Assembly: GCA_964015035.1 (NCBI GenBank)
Contig: CAXHCA010000001.1
Coordinates: 62,001-126,000 of the forward strand
Source of the DNA: BQJU01 sp964015035
Lineage (GTDB): Bacteria > Bacteroidota > Bacteroidia > Chitinophagales > Saprospiraceae
Direction: 5' to 3'
DNA length: 64,000 nucleotides
Shown: positions 8,429-17,092 of the stretch, piece after piece
How the letters are laid out: each line of letters begins with the position of its first letter
How positions within the stretch are numbered: the stretch's first letter is position 1
Position numbers and translations under genes: made by a program
The notes under the pieces: model-generated
Database searches by the model: none
What the model was told of the DNA's origin: nothing
The model's input: the letters and a program-made list of their open reading frames with translations, nothing else

Positions 8429-9511
8429 ATGAAATATAATATCCAGGTCACCAAAACTCAACATTCTAACCTTTCCCAAGTCGATTTTGAGAATATTCCT
8501 TTCGGTCGGGTTTTTTCTGACCACATGTTTGTAGCCGATTATGTTGACGGCGAATGGATCAATCCACAAATTGTTCCTTTTGAACGCTTTCAAATTCATC
8601 CAGCTTCCATGGTACTCCACTACGGTCAAGCCATTTTTGAGGGCATGAAAGCTAGTAAGAGCGAAGATGGGCAACCTTTATTTCTTCGCCCGGAAATGCA
8701 TGCTCGCCGCTTAAACGCCTCCGCAGCCCGTATGTGTATGCCCGAAGTACCGGAAGAATTGTTCCTGGAAGCATTACACGAACTGGTGGGCATTGACCAA
8801 GCCTGGATACCCCCTCAAGAGGGTAGTGCTCTATATATTCGTCCGTTTGTCTTTGGCAATGATGAATTTATTGGGGTTAAGCCTGCTGAAAAATACAAAT
8901 TTATCATTTTTACCGGACCAGTTGGCCCTTATTATCCAAAGCCGGTAAACTTGATTGTTGAACAAAAATATGTACGTGCATCAAAAGGGGGTACCGGTGA
9001 AGCTAAAGCCGCCGGCAACTATGCTGCTTCTTTACTTCCTGCCCGGATCGCTAATCAAAAAGGATATGATCAGGTAATGTGGATGGACGATAAGGAGTTT
9101 AAGTACATCCAGGAAGTAGGTACGATGAACATCTTTTTTGTTATCGACGGCACGGTGATTACTCCGGCCACAGATGGTGCAATCCTCAAAGGGATAACCC
9201 GCGATAGCGTTCTGACCATTTTGCGCGATAAAGGCTATAAGGTGGAAGAGCGTCCTATCACCATTGATGAGGTCGTTGAGGCTTATGATGCAGGTAAACT
9301 TGAAGAGGTATTCGGCACCGGCACGGCTGCCGTAGTTGCTCATGTAGCCAAGATTGCTTACCGCGATAAAGTGATGGAATTGCCGCCAATGGAAAACCGT
9401 AAGGTTGGTGTTTTGGCGAAAGCCGAAATTGATGGATTGCGAGCGGGTAAAATTAAAGATACCCGTGGTTGGATCGTTCCGGTGGGTACACCTGTGGAGA
9501 TCAACGCATAA
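8429..9511 (+). CDS. ilvE: Branched-chain amino acid aminotransferase
   Basis: PLP enzyme of the class IV aminotransferase fold that performs the last step of valine, leucine and isoleucine synthesis and the first step of their breakdown. At 360 residues it is the longer eukaryote-like BCAT form: motifs are LHYGQAIFEGMKA, LYIRPFVFGND, GGTGEAKAAGNYA with Lys193 the expected Schiff-base lysine, and EVGTMNIFFV. It has its own gap upstream and is followed by a strong hairpin terminator, so it is probably a single-gene unit. Confidence 0.95.
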   Translation: MKYNIQVTKTQHSNLSQVDFENIPFGRVFSDHMFVADYVDGEWINPQIVPFERFQIHPASMVLHYGQAIFEGMKASKSEDGQPLFLRPEMHARRLNASAARMCMPEVPEELFLEALHELVGIDQAWIPPQEGSALYIRPFVFGNDEFIGVKPAEKYKFIIFTGPVGPYYPKPVNLIVEQKYVRASKGGTGEAKAAGNYAASLLPARIANQKGYDQVMWMDDKEFKYIQEVGTMNIFFVIDGTVITPATDGAILKGITRDSVLTILRDKGYKVEERPITIDEVVEAYDAGKLEEVFGTGTAAVVAHVAKIAYRDKVMELPPMENRKVGVLAKAEIDGLRAGKIKDTRGWIVPVGTPVEINA

Positions 9512-9531
9512 ATTGAGCTCCTAACGAATTT

Positions 9532-9543
9532 GGTTCTTTGACA
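9532..9543 (+). repeat. Repeat family 1, short end remnant
   Basis: TGGTTCTTTGACA just after ilvE repeats the outer terminal sequence of the family 1 element at 18549. Only the end is left, and the match is short, so it could also be chance. Confidence 0.35.
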
Positions 9544-9559
9544 GATTTTAAATAGATAG

Positions 9560-9600
9560 AAGCCCGACTTTACCAATCCGTTAAAGTCGGGCTTTCTATT
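9560..9600 (+). terminator. Terminator after ilvE
   Basis: A perfect 12-bp stem (AAGCCCGACTTT at 9560-9571 and its complement at 9583-9594) with an 11-base loop, followed by TCTATTTTA. It lies 48 bases after the ilvE stop and before the convergent barrel gene, so it may serve both strands. Confidence 0.8.
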
Positions 9601-9674
9601 TTATGACTTCACCTCCCGCCCAGGTAAACTGCTGATTGACAATGATCTGATAAATCCTCTACAGGATTTAGCAC

Positions 9675-10397
9675 CTATTCATATACATACTCATACTCTG
9701 TTAAAAACTGGAAAGCCACTCGAATTCCCATAGAATATAGGTTTCGGTTAAGCTCATTGTCGACCAGTACTCCCTGCATCCAAATCTTAAAGGTAGGCTC
9801 AATAATGACCGAAAAGTTTTCACTGAGATCGTGTTCCCAGCCAAAACCAGCGCGGAAGGAGTAGTTCAGTTTCCGGAAAAGGGCATTGTCGCTTTTTTCA
9901 ATACGGCTATCTACTTTTTCCCCGGCAAAAAGGATAGTTTTAGTCTGATTGTTGAAATTAAAAGAAGCTCCCGTGCCCATCGCAAAAAAGAAGCGATTTT
10001 TGCTGTCCAATTCCTGTCCAAATTGAAGTTCTAGGGGGATTTCAATATTGTGGTTTTGGTAAACATATCTGCGCTCGGTGGCATTGGCGGCATCTGGTTC
10101 ATTGGGAGGAATGAGTTCACGAACAGTCCGATAACCGGTATTCATGTACAAGGCCCCGAAACGAAACCCTATTTTATCCTTGCGCCAGCCAGCAAAAATG
10201 CCTAAAGAGAGAGAGGGCTTACTGGTTTCTCTATCTTCCAGTGAATCGATGGCCAATTGAGAAATATTACTAAACGCAATCAATCGTCGGTGAGATAAAT
10301 TAGGCTCAACAACCGGCCCCCAAAAAAAGGAGGCTTGAGCGTGAGCATACATGCCCAGTCCTACCAATAACCCAAATAATACCAGAAATTTCTTCAT
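9675..10397 (-). CDS. Outer-membrane beta-barrel protein
   Basis: A 240-residue protein with a signal peptide (MKKFLVLFGLLVGLGMYAHAQ) and alternating amphipathic strands ending in aromatic residues, typical of Bacteroidota PorT-like or OMP beta-barrel 2 families (for example KIGFRFGALYMNTGYRTV, NIEIPLELQFGQEL, FFFAMGTGASFNF, SMGIRVAFQF). The start at 10397 is chosen because it opens the signal peptide; an in-frame ATG 30 bases upstream would add ten unlikely residues. It is the last gene of the parA-parB-DUF5683 direction, but the 70-base gap leaves co-transcription open. The barrel prediction is good; the function is unknown. Confidence 0.8.
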   Translation of the reverse strand: MKKFLVLFGLLVGLGMYAHAQASFFWGPVVEPNLSHRRLIAFSNISQLAIDSLEDRETSKPSLSLGIFAGWRKDKIGFRFGALYMNTGYRTVRELIPPNEPDAANATERRYVYQNHNIEIPLELQFGQELDSKNRFFFAMGTGASFNFNNQTKTILFAGEKVDSRIEKSDNALFRKLNYSFRAGFGWEHDLSENFSVIIEPTFKIWMQGVLVDNELNRNLYSMGIRVAFQFLTEYEYVYE

Positions 10398-10467
10398 TTT
10401 GTAAACATTCATAAGCTGTATAGACATTAATGCCTATTTCCCGAAAAAATTGTTCGAGAACTTTAGA

Positions 10468-11127
10468 TCAATGCGTTTTGGTAGGCAATTGTACATTACG
10501 GGGATTGATGGGAATACTTATACTTATGCCGTATAATGGTTGGCCCAATACCTCTTCCTGATCGAAATAGGGTTTAAGGCGCACGCCGAGATTTTCATCC
10601 ATATCGAAATTTCGCAAATGGGCATCTACAAAGGCTTCCACGGTTTGTAAGGCATACACAAAAACGATACCTACGTAGGATAGCTGCGTGTTCTTATCGT
10701 ATTCATCACGCAAAACCCGCAGGCGATCTACATCATCTAGGGTAGTACCGGAAAATTCGTGTACCTCGTCATTGCGCTTCAGGTCGAGTGCCGTTTTCAA
10801 TCTGCGATACCGACTTTGGTTGTAATCGATGGCATAACCAATGCCAACAAAAGCGCCATAAACAAAAGGTAATTTCCACCAGCGGCGGTTGTAGATCTGA
10901 CCACCGCCAGGCACCAAAGACCAAATCAGCGCCTTCTTTGGGTTCGGCCAAGCATTGGGATCTACGGTAGTAATGTTGATGTTGGTACTGGTATCACTGA
11001 CCAGACTATTTTCGAGCAGTAAGCTATCGGCTGGAATGGTATCGGTAATGCCGGCAGATGTGTTTTGGCCATAAGCCACCGAAAAAAAAACGAGCAGAAT
11101 TGCCACAATTCCTATTGACCGACTCAT
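10468..11127 (-). CDS. DUF5683 membrane protein
   Basis: A 219-residue protein with a signal peptide (residues 1-20) and the DUF5683 core: PNPKKALIWSLVPGGGQIYNRRWWKLPFVYGAFVGIGYAIDYN, then a helical linker and VGIVFVYALQTVEAFVDAHL. DUF5683 genes commonly lie directly after parB in Bacteroidota, as here (99 bases downstream), and a PGGGQIYN motif with two membrane stretches suggests an envelope protein. Its biochemical role is not known. The link with chromosome segregation genes is positional only. Confidence 0.88.
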   Translation of the reverse strand: MSRSIGIVAILLVFFSVAYGQNTSAGITDTIPADSLLLENSLVSDTSTNINITTVDPNAWPNPKKALIWSLVPGGGQIYNRRWWKLPFVYGAFVGIGYAIDYNQSRYRRLKTALDLKRNDEVHEFSGTTLDDVDRLRVLRDEYDKNTQLSYVGIVFVYALQTVEAFVDAHLRNFDMDENLGVRLKPYFDQEEVLGQPLYGISISIPINPRNVQLPTKTH

Positions 11128-11226
11128 AAAGTTGTTGATTTAAGGCGTATGAAAAAACTTTCAAGATAGAACGCCCAGGGTATGGTACGTGTTATCGTCC
11201 AGCACCGCCTTTGCTTTTTATTAGCA

Positions 11227-12186
11227 TTATTGTTCAATACACTTAAAATACTCGGTCAACTCGTCGCTATTGGTAAATGGAATCATGATGTATCCCTTGC
11301 CGCTTTCTTCATCCTCCAAATCGATTTTCACTTGTTTGGTGCCAAAAAAGGCCCGGAAGTCTTCCAATATTTTCTGGTGCCCCGCGGGAAGTTTCCCCTT
11401 CTTCTTGGCAGGACTTTTCTTATTGCTGGAGTATTCCTTAACCAATTTTTCGGTCTCTCTCACCGAGAGTTGCTTTTGCTGAATCTCGTCCAAGACCTTT
11501 TTTTGCAGTAACTTATCCTTCAACCCGGCAATGGCTCGTGCGTGGCCCATGCTCAATGCATTGGATTTCAATCCTTCTACCACATCGAAATGAAGATCAA
11601 GCAACCTCAGGTAGTTGGTTATCGTACTTCGCTGCTTGCCTACCCGCGTGGCCAGTTCCTTGTCGGTCATGGCGCATTCCTCCTTGAGGCGATAATAAGC
11701 TACCGCAATCTCAAAAGGATTCAGGTCTTCCCGCTGAATATTTTCAATGAGGGCCATTTCTAGCAGGGTCTGATCATTAGCCACCCGAATGTAGGCCGGG
11801 ATTTCAGTCAAGCCCGCCATTTTAGAAGCCCGCCAGCGGCGTTCCCCGGAGATGATCTGGTATTCATCATTGGAGAACTTTCGGACGGTGATGGGCTGAA
11901 TGAGTCCATGCACTTTAATTGATTCCGACAATTCTTGCAGGGCCTCCGGTATAAATTCCCGGCGGGGCTGATCAGGGTTCGATTCCACTTGACTGATCGG
12001 CAACATGGCGAAATGCTGTGACAATTCCTTGACAACTTTTTCGGGGTTTCTGGCGTATTCCTCATCCAGTTTTTGTGGAATAAATGCGTGGATGCCGGAA
12101 CCTCCGGCATTGGAAAATCGATTTTTGATACTAGATGCTAATTGATCCTTACTGACTTTGTTGCTTTTTTGAATTCGTTTCGCCAT
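11227..12186 (-). CDS. parB: Chromosome partitioning protein ParB
   Basis: Centromere-binding CTPase that loads on parS sites and spreads on DNA. At 319 residues it shows, in order, an N-terminal region ending in ISQVESNPDQPRREF, the ParB/sulfiredoxin box with ISGERRWRASKMAGLTEIPAYI, LIENIQREDLNPFEIA, and a helix-turn-helix region (LATRVGKQRSTITNYLRLL). The C-terminal dimerisation part is separated by a lysine-rich linker (SSNKKSPAKKKGK). It lies 67 bases after parA on the same strand. No sequence in the window clearly matches a parS palindrome. Confidence 0.96.
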   Translation of the reverse strand: MAKRIQKSNKVSKDQLASSIKNRFSNAGGSGIHAFIPQKLDEEYARNPEKVVKELSQHFAMLPISQVESNPDQPRREFIPEALQELSESIKVHGLIQPITVRKFSNDEYQIISGERRWRASKMAGLTEIPAYIRVANDQTLLEMALIENIQREDLNPFEIAVAYYRLKEECAMTDKELATRVGKQRSTITNYLRLLDLHFDVVEGLKSNALSMGHARAIAGLKDKLLQKKVLDEIQQKQLSVRETEKLVKEYSSNKKSPAKKKGKLPAGHQKILEDFRAFFGTKQVKIDLEDEESGKGYIMIPFTNSDELTEYFKCIEQ

Positions 12187-12253
12187 TTTAATCCTTTAAG
12201 TTATTCGATGCTATTGAGCACTCGTTCAAAAATACATACTTCTTTAATGGAGC

Positions 12254-13054
12254 TTAATCTACCGCCTGTCCTTTTTCCACAGCGATAGAATCATTGTTTT
12301 TTTGCAAAAATTCATTCGCCAAATTGAGGAAGTTGATACTACCTTTTGCACCGGCATTGATCAACACAATCGGCATGTGCATATTGGGTGCTTCCCCAAT
12401 TTTAGAATTTCGGTGCACGATGGTCTCAAACACCAGACCCGGGAAAATCTCCCTGATTTCACCAACCACTACATTGGCCAACCGCAAGCGCTGATCATAC
12501 ATAGAAAGCAAAATCCCCTCAATGGTCAATTGTGGGTTTAGCTGGTTTTGCACCAATCCGATCGTATTCTGTAAGGCTGCTAAACCTTCCAATGCAAAAT
12601 ACTCGCACTGAACAGGAATCAGGATCGAGTCGGCAGCTACCAGGGCATTTACGGTGATTAGCCCCAGAGAAGGCAGACAGTCGATGAAAATGTAATCATA
12701 GCTGTCTTTTAAAGGCTCTACCACATTCCGCAGGACAAATTCCCGATTTTCGCGGTTCACCAATTCAATTTCGGCACCCACGAGATTGATATCTGCAGGC
12801 ATTAAGTGTAAATTGGGAGTATCCGTCTCATAGATGGCCTCCTCAGGATCCAGACCTTTCACGAGACAATCGTAAATGGTTGTTTCGATGTCTTCAGGAG
12901 CCGCACCTACTCCGGAGGTCGCATTGCCCTGTGGATCGGCATCAATCAGCAATACTTTTTTCTCCAGAATAGCCAAACAGGCGGCCAGATTGATGGCCGT
13001 CGTCGTTTTTCCTACTCCCCCTTTCTGGTTAGCAATCGCAACAACTTTTCCCAT
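12254..13054 (-). CDS. parA: Chromosome partitioning ATPase ParA
   Basis: Deviant Walker ATPase (Soj/ParA family) that drives chromosome origin segregation together with ParB. The deviant Walker A KGGVGKTT lies at residues 11-18, followed by LLIDADPQGNATSG and YIFIDCLPSLGLITVNAL. The ATG at 13054 is chosen because MGKVVAIANQKGG is the standard N-terminus; a start 42 bases upstream would add an atypical extension. It is the first gene of the leftward par group, and an inverted repeat lies immediately upstream. Confidence 0.96.
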   Translation of the reverse strand: MGKVVAIANQKGGVGKTTTAINLAACLAILEKKVLLIDADPQGNATSGVGAAPEDIETTIYDCLVKGLDPEEAIYETDTPNLHLMPADINLVGAEIELVNRENREFVLRNVVEPLKDSYDYIFIDCLPSLGLITVNALVAADSILIPVQCEYFALEGLAALQNTIGLVQNQLNPQLTIEGILLSMYDQRLRLANVVVGEIREIFPGLVFETIVHRNSKIGEAPNMHMPIVLINAGAKGSINFLNLANEFLQKNNDSIAVEKGQAVD

Positions 13055-13082
13055 GATAATGTCTGATTTTTTAAAACACAAA

Positions 13083-13168
13083 GGTGAAGTGAACACTCCC
13101 TCTACAGTGGCTATTGATTTGGTAATCAGCCAATTGTTTCTTGTTGTGAAAGGAAGGTTTACTTCACC
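13083..13168. repeat. Inverted repeat upstream of parA
   Basis: GGTGAAGTGAAC (13083-13094) and GTTTACTTCACC (13157-13168) are inverted copies with one mismatch, 62 bases apart. They sit in the parA leader, between parA and the hydrolase gene. They do not match the parS consensus; they could be operator half-sites or a transcript hairpin. Confidence 0.4.
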
Positions 13169-13210
13169 CCTGCTGTAGTTTATAAAACCGGAGAAGCAGA
13201 AATCCGGCTA

Positions 13211-13891
13211 TTAAATCGTTAGGCTTTCGCCAATCGGTAGCAAAATTAACTCTTTTCCTTTATCTGCAAAAGCTTTTTTTGCTGCCTCGTGATCTATTTT
13301 GATGAAACCAAATGTATCGTAATGACATCCGATGATTTTATCGCATTGAATAAAATCACTAGCGAGAACAGCATCCACCGCATCCATCGTAAAATTATCA
13401 CCAATTGGCAAGATAGCAAAATTTAAGGCAGGACAAATCATGGGAATGAGCTTCATATCCATTGTTAAGGCCGTATCTCCGGCATGGTAGAAGCATCCTT
13501 CTTCATTCCAAACCACAAATCCACCGGGATTACCACCATAAGTGCCATCGGGCAATACACTGGAGTGCACGGCGTTTACATATTTCACGGTTCCAAAATC
13601 AAAGGCCCATTTTCCGCCATGATTGAGGTAGTGTACATCCAGTTCCTTTTTTTCGTACCAGGTGGCAATTTCAAAGTTGGAAATGATCTTGGCACCGGTT
13701 CTTTTGGCAATTTCTTCTGCATCCATCACATGATCGCTATGACCATGGGTCAAAAGGATGTAATCAGCCAAAATATTTTCCACATCGATGTCTTTGGCCA
13801 GTGAGTTGGGCCGAATAAAAGGATCAAATAACAGATTTTTACCTTGGGTATGAATACCAAAGCAGGATTGACCGTAATAGGTAATTTTCAT
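13211..13891 (-). CDS. Metallo-beta-lactamase-fold hydrolase (UPF0173)
   Basis: A 226-residue metal-dependent hydrolase of the UPF0173 family. The metal-binding HGHSDH motif lies at residues 49-54, the second His in VNAVHSS, Asp in FYHAGDTAL and the late His in IIGCHYDTFG, so a binuclear metal site is complete. The compact N-terminus MKITYYGQSCFGI is typical. The substrate is unknown. It stands alone, with a possible terminator from the next gene just upstream. Confidence 0.9.
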   Translation of the reverse strand: MKITYYGQSCFGIHTQGKNLLFDPFIRPNSLAKDIDVENILADYILLTHGHSDHVMDAEEIAKRTGAKIISNFEIATWYEKKELDVHYLNHGGKWAFDFGTVKYVNAVHSSVLPDGTYGGNPGGFVVWNEEGCFYHAGDTALTMDMKLIPMICPALNFAILPIGDNFTMDAVDAVLASDFIQCDKIIGCHYDTFGFIKIDHEAAKKAFADKGKELILLPIGESLTI

Positions 13892-13923
13892 AATGGTAAA
13901 TGAATTAGGTTTTATTCAAGAAA

Positions 13924-13951
13924 ATGGTTCTTTTGTTGCAACAAGAGCCAT
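13924..13951 (-). terminator. Possible terminator after membrane glycosyltransferase gene
   Basis: Read on the minus strand, ATGGCTCTTGTT and AACAAAAGAACCAT can pair around a GC centre with a small bulge, followed by TTTCTT. It lies 70 bases after the stop at 14022. The bulge makes this only a moderate call. Confidence 0.4.
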
Positions 13952-14021
13952 CTTTGGAAGTTCAAAATCAGGTTTCTTAAGTAAAATACTTTTTTAAAGA
14001 ACGAAAAATATTAAAAAATTC

Positions 14022-15512
14022 TTACTTTTTAATTAATTGATATGCCGCAGCTCCCTTCGGTGTCAACTGGTTGGGAATAGCATACTGTTCTTGAAGTTTT
14101 TGTAACTCTGCAGCGACCCGATTTCTTTCTTTTCGCCCGATCAAATGCGTGTACATCAGCCAACTCTTTTCTGGAAATTGTCTTTGTTGAAGCACAATGG
14201 AGGCTTGATCATCCCATGCTGCCAGATAAGGATTGGGCAACAAGTATTCCGCCCGACGCGGATGATACGACCGGTAGTAATGATAAGCGGGTTTGAGTTC
14301 ATGACTCAGGTAAATGAAATCGGTTGATTCGGCGCGCTGGGCCACGAAGGACAAGATTTCTCGGCTGTCTTCCCACCCCAATGGATTGATGAAATATTGG
14401 TAGCCTTTCCAATTGACCAAGATGATGATCAATGGCGCTAAAAGAGAAATTTTTAACCATTTTTTCGGAATAGATTGCCAGAAATCACTCAGTCCTATTC
14501 CGATGATGAGCAGTAAAAATGGCGTAAGAAAAAGGGCCAAACGAGGCATCAGGGAATATTGTTCTAATGCTGAAGCGGCCAGACAAGCCAATAGCGGAAA
14601 CAACAATAAAATGAATTTGTCCCGCTGCCCTTGCCAAAGGCTTTTTAGCCCCAATCCCAATAGCAGAACTCCATAAACATAGGCCAGTACGGTGCCACCA
14701 AGGGTTGTTTTTACAAAAACACTCCAAACGTTTAGCCATCGGCTCCATTCTACTGAGCTGGTGGGCAAAATGGGCAAAAAATAGGGGCGATGATAGTCGA
14801 CCAGGTAACTTTTTTCCAGATCGATAGAAAGGATCGTAAGATAATATGCGCCAAAGCTGACTAGCCAGGCGGAAATGATCGGTAAAAGACTTAAGACCCC
14901 TTTCCATTGCTCTTTCAAATAGCTTTGATACCCATAATAACAGCCTACGGCAAAGAGTACAAAGACGACCGGCATTGACCACCAGATGGCCATCATGCCC
15001 AATGTTCCCCATGCTACCTTCCGCCATCTTGATAATTGATCATAAGGCCACCTCAGGGCCAAATATAGAAAGAACACACTGGTCAGTACATCCGTGCTAT
15101 ACTGCTTGATTTCGGTAGCATATTGAATCAACATGGGCGAAAAGGCCATCAAGTAGAGGGGAAGCCACCACAGGCAGGATTGAGGGATAAACTTTTTGAC
15201 TAGTAGATAAAATAGGTGCAATTGTAGCAAGCTGGCCAAGAGCGGTAGGAATCGTAAGGCTAGCTCTCCATTGCCAAAAAGGAGTGTGTTTACTTTTTCC
15301 ATCAACAAAAAGAGAGGCGGGGCATACTGCTGATAGTCGAGCGGTTGGAAAAATGCCCCTGCATTCTTTTCGATGATATTCAAGGCCAAATTTGCCTCAT
15401 CAATAAAAAGGGAACGGTTTTGGAAAAAGATGACTAGCCTGACCAATAAGCCAGCTGCCAATAAAAGCAAAGCAATGAGGGGATATGCCTTTTCTTTTTG
15501 CCCCTTCATCAT
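14022..15512 (-). CDS. Polytopic membrane protein, glycosyltransferase 39-like
   Basis: A 496-residue membrane protein with about ten to twelve hydrophobic segments. The first helix is followed by an FIDEANLALNI loop, the acidic first loop expected of GT-C (ArnT/PMT, family 39) glycosyltransferases that use lipid-linked sugars, and a second QYAPPLFLLMEK element supports this. The C-terminal 90 residues are soluble and contain RAESTDFIYLSHELKPAYHYYRS. The start at 15512 gives an ATGA overlap with the stop of the upstream gene; a longer start 39 bases upstream lies inside that gene and is unlikely. The sugar and acceptor are unknown. Confidence 0.78.
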   Translation of the reverse strand: MMKGQKEKAYPLIALLLLAAGLLVRLVIFFQNRSLFIDEANLALNIIEKNAGAFFQPLDYQQYAPPLFLLMEKVNTLLFGNGELALRFLPLLASLLQLHLFYLLVKKFIPQSCLWWLPLYLMAFSPMLIQYATEIKQYSTDVLTSVFFLYLALRWPYDQLSRWRKVAWGTLGMMAIWWSMPVVFVLFAVGCYYGYQSYLKEQWKGVLSLLPIISAWLVSFGAYYLTILSIDLEKSYLVDYHRPYFLPILPTSSVEWSRWLNVWSVFVKTTLGGTVLAYVYGVLLLGLGLKSLWQGQRDKFILLLFPLLACLAASALEQYSLMPRLALFLTPFLLLIIGIGLSDFWQSIPKKWLKISLLAPLIIILVNWKGYQYFINPLGWEDSREILSFVAQRAESTDFIYLSHELKPAYHYYRSYHPRRAEYLLPNPYLAAWDDQASIVLQQRQFPEKSWLMYTHLIGRKERNRVAAELQKLQEQYAIPNQLTPKGAAAYQLIKK

Positions 15513-16669
15513 AAGGTTTTTAATGCTTGTTCCAAATCTTCGATCAACCAATCAGGGTCTTCCAATCCAACATAAAATCGGACAATATTCCAGGGCAGAG
15601 GGGAATCATCTCTGCCGGGAATGTGGTAAAAAGCAATGGTCGGCATGATCAATGATTCGTGTCCACCCCAGGATACTGCCAGTAGAAAACGCTTGATTTG
15701 TTGCACAAAAGCCTCCATTTTCTCCATGCTTTCTGCCTTAAAATAGACGGTGAATAATCCCCCCGTACCCGACATCTGCTTAGCCGCCAACGCGTATTGT
15801 GGAAAAGAAGGTAGCAACGGATGTAGCACTCGCTCTACCTTGGAATGTGCTGCCAGAAAATTGGCAATTTTTAGACTACTTTCATTACTTCTCCTGAGCC
15901 GTACTTCGAGGGTGCGTAATCCTCGGATCAGCAGAGCGGCATCGTGTGGGGAGATAATGCCACCAAGCGTCATATATTCTCCTGCAAAGATCTTTCTAAT
16001 CTTTTCATTGCTGCCACACACCACTCCGGCTACCACATCACTATGTCCATTGAGGTATTTGGTGGCAGAATGCACTACGAGGTCAATGCCGTATTTAATG
16101 GGATTCTGGAAAAGGGGAGAGGCATAGCTGTTGTCAATGATGGTGGTGATCTTTCTGGATTTGGCCAACCTGGCACAAGCCGCCAAGTCCTGAATGCTAA
16201 AGAGAAGTGAATTGGGGCTTTCTAAATATAGAACCGTGGTATTGGGCTGCAGTGCGGCTTCAATGTTGGCAATATCTGTGCCATCTACAAAGGTATGGCT
16301 GACACCAAAACGCATCAAAAATTGCTGCAAGAGGGTTTTTGTCCAGGAATATGGAGCGTCTACGCAGACAATGTGGTCTCCCGCTTTTACCTGAGAAATG
16401 ACCGTATTGGCAATGGCGGCACTGCCGCTCGAAAAAATCAGGGCGTCTTCCGCACCTTCCAAGGCTGCCACCTTTTTGCGGAGGATGGCCACGGTTGGGT
16501 TGTTGCCACGGGTATAGACATGATGGTCCAATTCACTGGTAAAAGCTTCCCTAAAGGCACTCAAATCGGGAAAGGCAAAGTTACTGGTCTGGATAACAGG
16601 CGGAGACACGGCATTGAAATAATTTTCTCGCTCTTCTCCCAGGTGGTTCAATATTTCGCTCAACTTCAT
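15509..16669 (-). CDS. Cys/Met metabolism PLP enzyme (cystathionine synthase/lyase type)
   Basis: A 386-residue PLP-dependent trans-sulfuration family enzyme (cystathionine gamma-synthase, beta-lyase or related). Seen motifs are YTRGNNPT near the N-terminus, LIFSSGSAAI, DNSYASPLFQNPI and SATKYLNGHSDVVAG, whose Lys is the expected PLP lysine. The exact reaction cannot be assigned from sequence alone because members differ little at these motifs; a C-terminal WGGHESLIMP and a substrate-arginine region (IVRFYVGLED) are present. Its stop overlaps the start of the membrane glycosyltransferase gene by 4 bases, an odd pairing for amino-acid metabolism. Confidence 0.9.
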   Translation of the reverse strand: MKLSEILNHLGEERENYFNAVSPPVIQTSNFAFPDLSAFREAFTSELDHHVYTRGNNPTVAILRKKVAALEGAEDALIFSSGSAAIANTVISQVKAGDHIVCVDAPYSWTKTLLQQFLMRFGVSHTFVDGTDIANIEAALQPNTTVLYLESPNSLLFSIQDLAACARLAKSRKITTIIDNSYASPLFQNPIKYGIDLVVHSATKYLNGHSDVVAGVVCGSNEKIRKIFAGEYMTLGGIISPHDAALLIRGLRTLEVRLRRSNESSLKIANFLAAHSKVERVLHPLLPSFPQYALAAKQMSGTGGLFTVYFKAESMEKMEAFVQQIKRFLLAVSWGGHESLIMPTIAFYHIPGRDDSPLPWNIVRFYVGLEDPDWLIEDLEQALKTL

Positions 16670-17092
16670 AGTTTCTGATTTGACAGCTAAAGAAAAATCT
16701 CACCCTGTAGGTAGGGAATGGCTCGCCTCCCCCCAAAACACACGATCCTTTCACCCATTGCGTTTAGTAGATTCACTACCGCATTCAATTGTTTTCAACG
16801 GTGTTCAACTGCGGAATGAGGTGCACCATTTCAGTACTAAAAAGTTCGGTATTGATGCGCCAGCAGGCCATGCCAATGTAAATTGACCGCGATCCCCGGT
16901 TTCCAAATCGGAAGGAGGCCAATGGCATCCTTTGCAGTGGATATCGAGGCCTATTTTACCAGATTCCAAAAATTGCATCTGGAGTAAAAGAGTATTCCGC
17001 GCGTTGAAAGCTTCCCTTTAATTGTATGGCATTCTGTTGCCAATTACGTTTGAGGAAATCACAATCGCGCGGAATCATCATGTTGCGAAAGA
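16670..17092. other. Gap with possible decayed small gene
   Basis: This 423-bp region between tyrS and the Cys/Met enzyme has no clear gene. On the minus strand two short open frames abut: one of 41 codons from an ATG at 17081 and one of 57 codons (16978 to 16805). The second contains an HCKGCH segment. Joined by one frameshift near 16960 they would give a protein of roughly 95 residues, so a decayed gene is possible. It may equally be chance. Confidence 0.25.

Noticed and set aside
11227..13210. parS site near parAB.
   Set aside because: No GTTNCACGTGNAAC-type palindrome was seen in the par region; the inverted repeat at 13083-13168 does not match.
16680..16886. Plus-strand open frame of 68 codons.
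   Set aside because: No signal, motif or partner; the opposite strand gives equally short frames.
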